A stretch of DNA of 64,000 nt, taken from the NCBI GenBank assembly GCA_019828565.1, contig JAHDYR010000007.1:806001-870000 (forward strand). The letters run 5' to 3'. Position 1 is the first letter of the stretch, and every line of letters starts with the position of its first letter. The translations under genes and the position numbers were made by a program. The DNA is from Carpediemonas membranifera (Eukaryota > Fornicata). Positions 9,218 through 18,249 of the stretch are shown in pieces. The notes under the pieces are model-generated. The model had not been told where the DNA came from. It saw only the letters and a program-made list of their open reading frames with translations, and searched no databases.

Positions 9218-10399
9218 ATGAGCGAGGAAGTCGGAAAGAGGAAGAGCTTGGAGCTCCCGATTCCAATTGATGACGTGAAAATGCCCGCCGTCCTCAAGGA
9301 AACGCTGGTTAAGCGAAAGATCGCTGAACTCTTCCCAGTCCAGCGTGCGATGGTAGATGCGCTGTTCTCAGGAACTTCTGGCCAGATTTCCTGCAATTCC
9401 CGCCGCGACATCGCCATTCTCTCCCCCACGGGCTCTGGAAAGACACTTTCCTACATCATCCCCCTCATCATGGGCATCCAGACGGACCTGGAGGTCCTTC
9501 AAGCCATAGTAGTCGCCCCCACCCGCCTCCTAGCCGCCCAAGTCCTCGAAGAAATGGTGAAGTTCCTCCCCCGCTGCAACGTGTCCAACGGGACGAACGC
9601 GCACAGAGCCCATGCCCTGGTACTCACCCCGGGCAAGCTCGTCGACCTCCTCCCTACCCTTTCGCCCACCCACCTCCGCTTCCTGGTGTTTGACGAGGCC
9701 GACCGACTCATGGCCGAGTCGTACTTTTCCTGGCTCCGGCAGCTCGACGGCTGGCTGCCCGCCTGGGCTGATGCGACCCCAGCGAACCGGACAAGGCGCC
9801 AGATGAGGCGGATAGTAGTCAGCGCGACTCTCACCGACGCCCACGTCTCCAGACTTGGCCTAAGGATGCACATCTCGGTTCAGCCGTACGGCACCGGCTG
9901 CCAGGTCCCCGCAACCATCGCTGAGTCCATGGTCGAGTGCGAGTACGACTCGGAGAAGCTCCATGCCCTCAAGGCGGTGCTGAATGAGCCCGACATGAAG
10001 CGGGTCGTCATATTCGTGAGCCAGCGCGATGCCGTCTCCCGCCTGGCCGCAGAATTGGCAACGACGTTCCCTAATGCAAAGGACGCGACGCGTGGGCTGA
10101 AGAGCGGTGACAAATCTGACATGATTATTGTCACGTCCGACGGTCTGACCCGCGGTATCGACTTCGACTCGTATCACGTGGTCCAGTACGACGCGCCGAC
10201 CCATCAGCAGACGTACGTGCACCGTATCGGCCGTACTGGGCGAGCCTACGAGCGGGGTCGGGCAGTGACCTTGGCGACAAAGAAGCAGATGCGGGGGGCG
10301 CTCGGGGTTATCCGGAAGGTCAGCCGGACGGGAGAAATTGCCATGAGGCACTGGGATTCGGAGTCGATGTGCGTCGTGGATGCGGATAAAAAAGCTTAA
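9218..10399 (+). CDS. DEAD-box RNA helicase, DDX51/Dbp6-like
   Basis: The 393-residue protein carries a compact DEAD-box core: an FPVQ Q-motif-like element, PTGSGKT (Walker A), PTRLLAAQ (Ia), TPGKL (Ib), DEAD, SAT (motif III), and HRIGRTGR (motif VI). The FPVQ start and the early position of the core match the Dbp6/DDX51 branch, which acts in 60S ribosome assembly in the nucleolus. N- and C-terminal extensions are minimal, so it is much shorter than yeast or human relatives. ATP-dependent RNA unwinding is the expected activity. The branch assignment is less certain than the helicase call. Confidence 0.85.
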   Translation: MSEEVGKRKSLELPIPIDDVKMPAVLKETLVKRKIAELFPVQRAMVDALFSGTSGQISCNSRRDIAILSPTGSGKTLSYIIPLIMGIQTDLEVLQAIVVAPTRLLAAQVLEEMVKFLPRCNVSNGTNAHRAHALVLTPGKLVDLLPTLSPTHLRFLVFDEADRLMAESYFSWLRQLDGWLPAWADATPANRTRRQMRRIVVSATLTDAHVSRLGLRMHISVQPYGTGCQVPATIAESMVECEYDSEKLHALKAVLNEPDMKRVVIFVSQRDAVSRLAAELATTFPNAKDATRGLKSGDKSDMIIVTSDGLTRGIDFDSYHVVQYDAPTHQQTYVHRIGRTGRAYERGRAVTLATKKQMRGALGVIRKVSRTGEIAMRHWDSESMCVVDADKKA

Positions 10400-10465
10400 A
10401 TTTCCTTAATTCTGGAGATTTAGGTGGTTTTTGGCAGGAAAACCAAGAAGCAAGTGAATTGAGAC

Positions 10466-11377
10466 ATGTACGGTCTAGCTAGCGCTAAGCCTAAATTTGG
10501 ATCAGTAAGACTACCAAGAAGAGCACAAGATGATGTTCCTAACGGCTCTGTACATCCCGATGGGAAGAAGTATGAGCTGTCCGACTTCGATATTGGCAAA
10601 CAGATAGGGCAAGGCAAAGTAGGCACCGTTTATGCTGCTCGTGAGAAGGAATCCGGCTTCATTGTTGCTCTGAAGGAGATGAGCAAGAAGCAGCTCGCCG
10701 CGGAAGGTTTCAAAATCGTGGCAGTCCGCGAGATCGACGTGCACTCGCGACTCCAGCACCCGAACATCCTCCGCTTCTACGGCTACTTCCACGATGCCGA
10801 CAAGATCTACTTCATCCTCGAGTATGCCGGCGGGGGCGAGCTCTACCACGAGCTAAAGCACCGGCACCACTTCGATGAGCCCACAGCGGCGCGGTACACA
10901 TACCAAATCGCCTCTGCACTCAACTACCTGCATAAGAACCGGAGTGTGCATCGCGACCTCAAGCCCGAGAACATTCTAATCGACATCGACGGGAACCTCA
11001 AGCTCGCCGACTTCGGCTGGGCCTGCCGCCTCGCCGACGGCCCCAACGCCTCCCGCCGCTCCACGCTGTGCGGCACGCTGGACTATCTGCCGCCCGAGAT
11101 GGTCAAGGGCCAGTCATACGACGAGAAGGTCGACACCTGGGCCCTGGGTGTCATGCTTTACGAGTTCCTTGTGGGAGACCCGCCCTTCCTCGCCGAGGAG
11201 TACAAGAAGACATATGAGATGATCTGCAACGTCAAGCTCCCGCCGATGCCGGCGTATGTGTCGGCCGAGGCGAAGGACTTGATCAGCAAGCTGTGCAGGT
11301 CAATGGCGTCGAAGCGACTCAGCCTGCAGGCCGTGCTTGAGCACCCCTTCATCACCAAGTACAACAAGCAGAGGTAG
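10466..11377 (+). CDS. Aurora kinase
   Basis: The 303-residue protein is almost entirely a kinase domain (about 38-295). It has glycine loop GQGKVGTVY, VALKEM lysine, HRDLKPENIL, and DFGWACRL. The activation segment is RRSTLCGTLDYLPPEM, the diagnostic Aurora sequence in which the T-loop Ser/Thr is autophosphorylated. The short N-terminal extension lacks clear destruction-box motifs. Auroras phosphorylate chromatin, spindle and flagellar targets in mitosis, and a free-living flagellate may use one for both. It follows the helicase gene on the same strand by 66 bp. Confidence 0.93.
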   Translation: MYGLASAKPKFGSVRLPRRAQDDVPNGSVHPDGKKYELSDFDIGKQIGQGKVGTVYAAREKESGFIVALKEMSKKQLAAEGFKIVAVREIDVHSRLQHPNILRFYGYFHDADKIYFILEYAGGGELYHELKHRHHFDEPTAARYTYQIASALNYLHKNRSVHRDLKPENILIDIDGNLKLADFGWACRLADGPNASRRSTLCGTLDYLPPEMVKGQSYDEKVDTWALGVMLYEFLVGDPPFLAEEYKKTYEMICNVKLPPMPAYVSAEAKDLISKLCRSMASKRLSLQAVLEHPFITKYNKQR

Positions 11378-11473
11378 GGTGGTTGTACCCCTTGCCCGCG
11401 AAGGCTTGTCATCTGTAACTGGACGGTGGTCGTAAACATTCGTATGAGGTCGCTACATTTATAACCGCGAGAT

Positions 11474-12935
11474 CTACCACACAGTGCCCGCGGGTTTCGC
11501 GCACTCCTTGACCCCCACCGCAGTGGGCCTGCCGCGTGCCCTGAACCAGCGGCCTGCTGGGTCTCGAAAGGCCACGCTGACACTGCGAACAGGACAAAGG
11601 TGAGTCGCCTCGAACGGCACGGCATATTCACCCAGCCCGTCTGACCAGCGGTCGACGCCTCGGCCACCCATGCGCTGCGGAACTCATCGCAGTAGAAGCC
11701 TTTGACGCCATCATACTCGGGAAAGACGAGCGGGGTGGGTGCGAGGCAGTCATCAAATGATTTGAACCCGGGGAGGAGACGGCTTCGGACAAGGGGCCGA
11801 GGGACCTCGCCAGCGAACAGAAGACGGCCGCCACTGAGGAAGACGCTGAATATGTGGGATGAAGTGACGACCTTCTCCACCCTGAAGGGCAGGTCGACGA
11901 AACCGTTGACTGCGCCGCGGTGCCCGAGGCCGAGTTGGCCGCTGTTGTTCGACACCGCCAATCATTTGATGGGAGGCGCTGCTTAGAATCACAGTGAACT
12001 CGCCGCGTCATGATGCGGTCTGGTGCAAACGCATCAGGCAGGGCGACGGGGCAGAACCGACTATCCCCGTCGAAGCCCTGCCCGACCATGGACATATCTG
12101 ACACCAGCGCATGCTTCTCCCAAGTAGGCAGGCGTTCTTCATAGTCTTCCAACTCGGGACACCCAGCAAACCTCAGCCGGCCAGGCTGGGAGACCAGCCC
12201 TCGTTCGCCTGGCATCATGCAGCCCAGCTGCATCGGATCACCCCATCCCCAGAGCCCCTTGACCGTCTGGGCGACGACGGAGGTCCGGTCGCAGTGGAGG
12301 GAGACCACCGGAGGCACCCTGACCCTGGTGAGCTTGATATGTCTGGGTAACTTAGTAGCTTCGAACACCCTGCCCGCGTAGAGACGGTGGGAGAGGCTGG
12401 GGCTGGGCGCGGTCACGCCGTCCTTCGCGGCAACGGTGCAGGTGAGGAGGAGCTTTCTGCATAGGAACCAGGGGAGCTTGTCCGCTTGGCTGTACGCGGT
12501 CTCGGCGGGTTGAGTGCCCTCGAGGTCTGGGTCGGCGCCGCTCTCGACGAGCAAAGCCCACAGCGTTCCCTGGAGCAGGGTGTGCAGGGCGACCGGGAGC
12601 TCCTCGCCCTCCGCGAGCTCGATGTTCATGGACAGCGGGGGGCCGTCTGCGAGGATCGAGCGGGCGCGGTCGAGGAGAACTTGTGCGGTCGGAGCGAGAG
12701 GGGGGATCTCTGAGAGCATGGCGATGAGGGATTCGAGCATAGTAGTGTCAGCTGGTGGAGAATGCGACCCTGCATTGCGAATTGAGTGCATATTCTCGTG
12801 GAAGTGCCTGGAGTAGGCATGAGCGAGGAGACTGGGGATGTCTCCGGGGATCCTGGCCGTAGCGGCGGTGGAAAGCTGATATGCGGCGATCAACGCCGCT
12901 TTGACGTCAACTGGCACAGAAATTGGAGCGTCCAT
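11474..12935 (-). pseudogene. Degenerate RCC1-like gene (frameshifted paralogue)
   Basis: The first frame runs from the ATG at 12935 and matches the intact RCC1-like protein at 52204-54039, including PLSMNI, LHTLLQGTLW and the first beta-propeller blades. The homology then jumps frame. Near 11960-12010 it passes to a frame reading AVSNNSGQLGLG, an RCC1 signature, with an in-frame TGA just before it. Near 11640-11670 it passes to a third frame containing FEATHLCPV and AGRWFRARG, which ends at 11474. I found no 28-nt-type intron ends at these points. At least two, and probably three, frame breaks make this a likely pseudogene. Base-calling errors are the alternative. Confidence 0.65.
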
Positions 12936-13198
12936 GCTTCTAAGCGCTCAGTCTGCTCGTCGCTATCTTGTGCTGGAGTCGGGACTCGCCGACCGCCGGC
13001 CTCACCTTTCGGATGTTGGTCTGCCCCGATCCGAGTCCTATGAGTATTCTGGGCAGCTGGGTGGTCCTTCCATTTCTGATGTCAGGACGCGAGCGGCAAG
13101 GTCAAGGCACTCACACCCAGCCCCAGCAACGGGCAGCCCAGGATCAACTAACTCTTGGACGTACGCATGCAGCACATGCCTATTCCTGACGTTGACTG

Positions 13199-14506
13199 AT
13201 GGGTGGCATGGCGACTCCGCAAGTCACACGAAACAGCATCATCGAACATCACAGAACAACAATGGCCGCTCCTGATACAGGCGGGAAAGAGATTTTCATC
13301 AGTGAAAGGCCTTCAGAAAAGCACTCGAAGCCCATAGTCATCGCACCTGTTGACCATTCCTCCAGTGGGGTGCTGAAGGATGTGTATATCTCACAGAGAC
13401 CGCATGCTACCGCCAATACACACAATACAAGCATTGAAAAACTGTATGGAGCAGACTATGCGAGCAAAGAGGACAAGAAGCCCGTTGACGCGCCGTATTA
13501 CTCGTTGGCATCGACGCACGACTTCGCGGCCGTGCAGCACACGCCCCGCAACCAGGAGGCGCTGGCAACACTGAGCAACAAGCGCAGGCGTGCTCAATCA
13601 GCTACAATTTTCACCAAGCATAAGTCTGAAATCGCTGCACTCGACGCCAAGCGGGCCGAGAAGGTTGAAGAAGCCGAACGAAAGAAGCTCGAGGCCGCAG
13701 AACTTGCAGAAAAGGTCAAGTTCAAGTGCAAGAAGGACCACGCCCCCATTAGCCGCAGACTGTCGACAGCCACCACGGGGAAGCCCAAGGCAAAGAAGCC
13801 GTGGTGGACCATGACCACCGCTGACGCCGGGAAGAAGCTGATGGGGCGAGAGGAGATGGATCTGCTGGAATTTGCGGCGGGGCTTGATTTGGAGGAGTAT
13901 CTCGACAACGAGGCGGTGCTGGGTGCACTGGAGACCATCAAGGACGTCATAATGCCGAAGGAGCCGGAGCCAGAGCCTGAACCAGTGCCGGAGCAGGAAG
14001 CCGTGGTAGAGCAGGAGGAAGCTGTACTGGACGACGACACTGAGGACCACCCGCACCCCGAGCCCGCTCTCGGGGCGACCCAGCGCATGCAGGACACCCG
14101 CGCCCCCTCTGCCGTCCCCGCCCGCCCCCGGTCACGGCCGGCACCCGTACCTGAGCCAGTCATCGAGCAGACGATCTCCCACACGCGTCGCCGCGCCCCC
14201 ACTGTGTTCGACGAGGCGGCCCCCGTGGACCTCGTCCGTCGGCTGACCCGGGTCCACAGCGCGGCGTCCATCCGGCGAGTGATGCAGACCGGGTCCGGGG
14301 CCATAGTGGACGAGACGATGAAGACGGGGAAGGTGGGCGTACAGGGCGACACGGTGGTGGTGCGGCACGACCCCGCGGACGACCTGCAGTACAGCACGAT
14401 GGACGTGACTAATACTACGCAGATGAGGATCATCCAGCGGAGGCAGCGGGCGGCGTTCGAGGACCCCGGGACCCTACCCTACCTGTATAGGAACCCGGCG
14501 ATCTAG
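13199..14506 (+). CDS. Charged coiled-coil protein, unknown function
   Basis: The 435-residue protein has short repeated segments E/D-I/V-F/Y-I-S-E/Q-R-P in the first 65 residues, a lysine/glutamate coiled coil at about 125-175, and the compact helical stretch EMDLLEFAAGLDLEEYLDNE at 219-238. It then has a Glu-Pro repeat region and an Arg-rich C-terminal part. The helical stretch resembles one seen in ciliary proteins of other protists, but I cannot name it. The ATG at 13199 is the first in frame; ATGs at 13208 and 13262 are possible starts. The 5' neighbour is the RCC1 pseudogene, divergent across 263 bp. Confidence 0.65.
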   Translation: MGGMATPQVTRNSIIEHHRTTMAAPDTGGKEIFISERPSEKHSKPIVIAPVDHSSSGVLKDVYISQRPHATANTHNTSIEKLYGADYASKEDKKPVDAPYYSLASTHDFAAVQHTPRNQEALATLSNKRRRAQSATIFTKHKSEIAALDAKRAEKVEEAERKKLEAAELAEKVKFKCKKDHAPISRRLSTATTGKPKAKKPWWTMTTADAGKKLMGREEMDLLEFAAGLDLEEYLDNEAVLGALETIKDVIMPKEPEPEPEPVPEQEAVVEQEEAVLDDDTEDHPHPEPALGATQRMQDTRAPSAVPARPRSRPAPVPEPVIEQTISHTRRRAPTVFDEAAPVDLVRRLTRVHSAASIRRVMQTGSGAIVDETMKTGKVGVQGDTVVVRHDPADDLQYSTMDVTNTTQMRIIQRRQRAAFEDPGTLPYLYRNPAI

Positions 14507-14860
14507 GCAGCGGCATCGCCCCGTCACTGTCCATATTACGTAAAGCTGCCGCTGTTACTTCGCGAGGACGGTGGTCTGTGTCATCTGGCCGGTCCAGCTT
14601 GACGTATGAACATCCGGCATAGGGCTTGTGGTGGAGGCCGGTATATCTCCCACCGACTAGAGGTGGGTAGTAGGGTGACAGGGCAGTGTTGCGCAGTATA
14701 AAACACTTTGTTCGACCCAACGAGCCTTATCGATTTATGTATGTGCATTATTTATTACGTAACCGGTCCCACCGGGCCAACAGTAATGGTGTCACAACGC
14801 CGTTTCTGTGGCCAACTCGGCACAGAGCTGAACCAATTAATACTACATCTATGCATAGCC
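14507..14860. other. Convergent 3' intergenic region
   Basis: This 354 bp stretch lies between the 3' ends of two convergent genes. It has AT-rich patches (for example around 14730-14765) that could serve in 3' end formation for both. No reading frame here looks real. Confidence 0.4.
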
Positions 14861-15484
14861 TCAGTCGTCTACGAGGTCAGAGGGTACCTGCATGACAGGC
14901 ACAGCCGCCGTCTTCGCCCCGAATGCTGCGTTAAACTGCTCCATGACACTCTGCACCTGACTGTCGAGCGAGTCGTCCCCATGGGCCCCTGCCGCGCTCA
15001 CCATGGCCATCCGGAGCTGGAGCTCCTCGTTCCTCGCCACCATCGCCTGCATCTCCTCGACACGGCGCTGTTCGGCGACATCCATGTCGTGTTGGAGCTG
15101 CAGGAGCTGACGCCGCTTGCCGTTGAGGTGGCTGGCGAGCGAATCAACTCTGTTCCCACACTCTGTGACTGCTCTCTTCTCCCGCTCGATATCGGCGCGG
15201 AGTCGTTCTTGCTCTGCCAGGAGACGTTGCTCCGCACGGCCGGCAGTGTCAATTTTCTCGTCCGCAAGCCGAGAAAGCTTAGAAATATTGGCATCAAGAT
15301 GCTTCTCCGCTTGTGCTGTGATGCTCATTGTTTGAATTTCGCCAATTCCGGCGATGTAGGCGTCGTCCTCGGCCATAATAGCCGCCACCTTGGATCTCAC
15401 GGCACTGGCGGTATCAATCATCCGATGTACGCCTTGCATATCATCTCGTACAACAGCAAATTCGCCATTCTTCTCGATCGCCAT
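14861..15484 (-). CDS. Coiled-coil protein, unknown function
   Basis: The 207-residue protein starts at the ATG at 15484; the preceding in-frame GTG was rejected. Most of residues 5-165 is a heptad-rich coiled coil with alternating Glu/Lys and Leu/Met. A short C-terminal part contains AAFGAKTAAVPVM. Size and shape fit a structural or kinetochore/tether-type subunit, but no family signature is visible. I give no function. Confidence 0.65.
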   Translation of the reverse strand: MAIEKNGEFAVVRDDMQGVHRMIDTASAVRSKVAAIMAEDDAYIAGIGEIQTMSITAQAEKHLDANISKLSRLADEKIDTAGRAEQRLLAEQERLRADIEREKRAVTECGNRVDSLASHLNGKRRQLLQLQHDMDVAEQRRVEEMQAMVARNEELQLRMAMVSAAGAHGDDSLDSQVQSVMEQFNAAFGAKTAAVPVMQVPSDLVDD

Positions 15485-15643
15485 CTTGATCGCGAGGCAT
15501 GCCTTAAAAATGCGGCATCGAAATGGCGCCACCCTGGATCGTGTGGGCGATCAATAGCACGTGCGGATCCAATCCACGCACCCAGTAACACGCCCAACCC
15601 ATTCCCTCAACCCCCCTACGTTGCTAATGTATCATTTATCGCG

Positions 15644-17047
15644 TCACCTGCTGAGTTCATGTAGCGAGACGTACGTCCCCTTGTCCTCAACCAAGTCCAT
15701 TACCTCAGCGTCCAGCACTGACCCGACGTCGTCAAACGCCGAGCGGAGGGGGTTTCCGTCAGTAAAGGCGTACAACGGCTGGGCGTGTTCAATCCGCTTG
15801 GCATATCGCCTAGATCGCCACTCACCGATCGCTAGCCCACCCAGCATGAAGCAGGGGAACGTGCTGAAGATAGGAATGAGCAGGGCAGTCATCGCGATGA
15901 AGAATATCAGCAAGATCGACCACACACTGTCCGTCTCTGACCCAAAAGTGCACCCTAGTGATTCGTAGTACGCCCATGGGTCCTTGGAGTGCCGCACGAT
16001 GATCTCAAGATCGTCTGCTGAATCTGTTGGGGTGGGTGACTCGCACAGTGCAGTCAAGAACAACGTGCGGTTGACGTAAGATGATATCGCGTCCGAGTCG
16101 TATATTCCCGCCTCCTTCATGCTATCCCCAGTGAGCTCGTTGTCTCCGTTGAGCTGCAGTACAATGGGGCTTTCTATCTCCTTGAGGCTGTGGCAGAAGT
16201 CGAGGTCACATCCATCGCCAGTGTATGTCCCCCCGTACTGGTTGGCACAGAGCTGCTTGCACCGCACGACTGCGGACGAGTCGCCCTCATCACACGCTAC
16301 CGGCCTCACATATACGCCGTGTGCGTCGAGTCTGCTGCTCCAGTTCCGCGTGATGAAGCGAACTGTGTCAAGCTCGTCCGTGAGAACGGTCGACCCGGAC
16401 CTCACGGCCACGCGGTGGGTGTACTGGCTCTTCCACTCGTTGTCGTCGTCGCACTCGCCGTTGGGGAGGCGGACGGTGGTTGCGCTGTCGAGGAAGTCGA
16501 CCGCGTGGATGAAATCGTTCGTGGGGAGGTCGGATTCGGCGATATCGTCGGTAATCTGGCTGTATTTGGAGATAGCTTGGTTGGTGACCACACTGAACGA
16601 GGTGTAGCTCGCGCCGTCACCAGAAACGGCAAGGGTCGTGGCGATGGTCGCTAGGTCGTCCACGTAATCAGACCATCCCGAAGCCAGGCTCTTGAAGTGC
16701 TCAACTCTGTCTGAATACGGATTGCTGGTGATTTTCTGGATGCAGACGGCCGCAGTCGTGAGGAAGATGCAGAGGAGAACGAAACCGGTCAGCATGAAGC
16801 ATACGGTCACTCGAAACGCCACGCTGTTCTTCAGAACCATTATTAACCTAAATGCCTTCTTTGGGAGTCCATTAGTGAGGTGAATAGCATCCTTCTCGTT
16901 GTTCATTGCTTTCGTTCCTGAACCATCAGTCGCCAAGTCATCCGCCCGAGAGGAAACGAGTGTGAGGCCCTGACCGCCGACATATAGCAGTCCGGTAACG
17001 TCGGTGTCTCCTCGCTTGCCCGGGTCGACCCTTGTCGGGAGCCTCAT
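15644..17047 (-). CDS. Two-TM protein with large lumenal/extracellular domain
   Basis: The 467-residue protein starts at the ATG at 17047. The first TM segment is at about residues 76-102 (VTVCFMLTGFVLLCIFLTTAAV) and a second at about 380-415 (SILLIFFIAMTALLIPIFSTF). Between them is a domain of about 280 residues with paired cysteines (GECDD, ACDEG, VRCKQLCANQYGG, GDGCDLDFCH) and N-glycosylation sites (NWS, NRT). The tails are probably cytosolic. This layout resembles single-ectodomain surface or sensor proteins. No ligand-binding family is recognised. Confidence 0.7.
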   Translation of the reverse strand: MRLPTRVDPGKRGDTDVTGLLYVGGQGLTLVSSRADDLATDGSGTKAMNNEKDAIHLTNGLPKKAFRLIMVLKNSVAFRVTVCFMLTGFVLLCIFLTTAAVCIQKITSNPYSDRVEHFKSLASGWSDYVDDLATIATTLAVSGDGASYTSFSVVTNQAISKYSQITDDIAESDLPTNDFIHAVDFLDSATTVRLPNGECDDDNEWKSQYTHRVAVRSGSTVLTDELDTVRFITRNWSSRLDAHGVYVRPVACDEGDSSAVVRCKQLCANQYGGTYTGDGCDLDFCHSLKEIESPIVLQLNGDNELTGDSMKEAGIYDSDAISSYVNRTLFLTALCESPTPTDSADDLEIIVRHSKDPWAYYESLGCTFGSETDSVWSILLIFFIAMTALLIPIFSTFPCFMLGGLAIGEWRSRRYAKRIEHAQPLYAFTDGNPLRSAFDDVGSVLDAEVMDLVEDKGTYVSLHELSR

Positions 17048-17129
17048 CGTGTCATGATGCGGCGAAGACAACTCAAAATACCACACAGTGCACACCAGGC
17101 TTTACGGTCTATCATACACATCCTCGCCC

Positions 17130-17666
17130 CTACTTCTCGACAAACTTGACGCCCTCCTTGCTCTCGTCGCCGGCATTAAACAGCCGCGCCTTGCCCTGTT
17201 TCTCCAGCACACCCATGACTCTCCTGAACAGCGCCCTGTCCATCTTGTAGAACTCTTCGTTCTTTGACTCGTCCGACTCCAAGAGCTCAAACGCAGTCAC
17301 GACAGTGCCGACATTGCCCACACGATAGGCCCAGTTGTAGATGATATCAGCCCAGTCGTCAAGTGTGCGCAGGACGATAGTGGCGCGGAGCTTCTCCTTG
17401 CCCTCCCACTGGGCTGTGCCGTGAGAGACCATAAAGTCAATGATGGCGCGCGCCATGTCGATGGTTACTTGACGGGAGATGCTCTTGTTGTGGAAAAGAT
17501 CATTTGAGAGCATGTCGCCAACTGGGAAGTGAGTAATTTTGTTGAAACGGCAGTACGACTGAACGAGGCTTCCCCACATCTCAAGCTGTTTCGTCTGTGT
17601 CTCTAAGTTTGGCTGCAGTGTATAAAATGGCGGCAAATTGTGGTAGCTCGGAAAGGAGAACGACAT
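17130..17666 (-). CDS. VPS25: ESCRT-II subunit VPS25
   Basis: The 178-residue protein has the VPS25 hallmark near its N-terminus, L-P-P-F-Y-T-L-Q-P-N-L-E-T-Q-x-K-Q-L. This is followed by W-x-x-L-V-x-S-Y-C-R and two winged-helix domains, with W-x-D-I-I-Y-N-W in the second. Human VPS25 is 176 residues, so length fits exactly. VPS25 binds VPS36/VPS22 in ESCRT-II and recruits ESCRT-III (VPS20) during multivesicular-body sorting. The ATG at 17666 gives the conserved MSFSFP start. It lies about 80 bp from the 3' end of the two-TM gene's neighbour region on the same strand. Confidence 0.93.
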   Translation of the reverse strand: MSFSFPSYHNLPPFYTLQPNLETQTKQLEMWGSLVQSYCRFNKITHFPVGDMLSNDLFHNKSISRQVTIDMARAIIDFMVSHGTAQWEGKEKLRATIVLRTLDDWADIIYNWAYRVGNVGTVVTAFELLESDESKNEEFYKMDRALFRRVMGVLEKQGKARLFNAGDESKEGVKFVEK

Positions 17667-17863
17667 CAGAGGTTTGTCGAATGGATGCGCAAATATGGCA
17701 AAACAGGTTCTGGCCCTGATGCATGCCAACGCATGTATTGAGGATGAAACAGCATCTAGCCAACTATCGCAAGCCTGCACTCATATCCTTTTCAAGTGGC
17801 ACGGCAACATTTACACTGGAATATCCAGGGGGCATATACTACTACTATCTACACGGTGGCAAA

Positions 17864-18175
17864 TTACTTAGCCATGTTGCGGGTCATGTAGTCGTGAATA
17901 ACAGTAGTGATCTTCTTTTGGAAAGAAAAGACATCGTTCTGGTGGATCTGGACCGAGATGCGGTCCTTTCCTACAGACGCACGAACGAGACAATAGGCTT
18001 CAATACGCTTGGCGTCCGAGGGATGCCCTATCTCGTATTCTGCGTACTTTTTGTGACGAAGAAGGCGTTTCGGCGGGTTAGTGGCACGCTTGATGCTCAA
18101 ATGTACGTTCCCATCATTTCTTTGGAGGAGTCTCGCAAGCTCCTCGGAGAAATTATCCACGGATAGCAGTTTCAT
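17864..18175 (-). CDS. SRP14: Signal recognition particle 14 kDa protein (SRP14)
   Basis: The 103-residue protein begins MKLLSVDNFSEELARLLQ, matching the SRP14 N-terminal helix. It then has the strand VHLSIKRA, the strand Y-C-L-V-R-A-S-x-G-K-D-R-I-S, and the FQKKITTVIHDYM helix. SRP14 pairs with SRP9 to bind the Alu domain of SRP RNA and delays elongation during ER targeting. It lacks the long Ala/Lys tail of primates. It is head-to-head with the homeodomain gene, with 74 bp between start codons. Confidence 0.87.
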   Translation of the reverse strand: MKLLSVDNFSEELARLLQRNDGNVHLSIKRATNPPKRLLRHKKYAEYEIGHPSDAKRIEAYCLVRASVGKDRISVQIHQNDVFSFQKKITTVIHDYMTRNMAK

Positions 18176-18207
18176 GGCTGTTTAGGCGTCTGTTGTCTTC
18201 GTCCGCT

Positions 18208-18223
18208 TTTTTTCATGAAAAAA
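18208..18223. promoter_or_regulatory. Perfect palindrome in a 74-bp divergent promoter
   Basis: TTTTTTCATGAAAAAA is a perfect 16-bp inverted repeat, flanked by one extra T on the left. It lies between the SRP14 start (18175) and the homeodomain gene start (18250). The position suggests a shared bidirectional promoter element, which is inference. Confidence 0.4.
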
Positions 18224-18249
18224 GTTGAGGAGACAACGGTTGGAAGTTC

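Noticed and set aside
11940-12020. A mini-intron to explain the RCC1 frame change
   Set aside because: The minus strand lacks a GTTTGT-like start and CACAG-like end at a distance of about 28 nt here, so frameshift is preferred.
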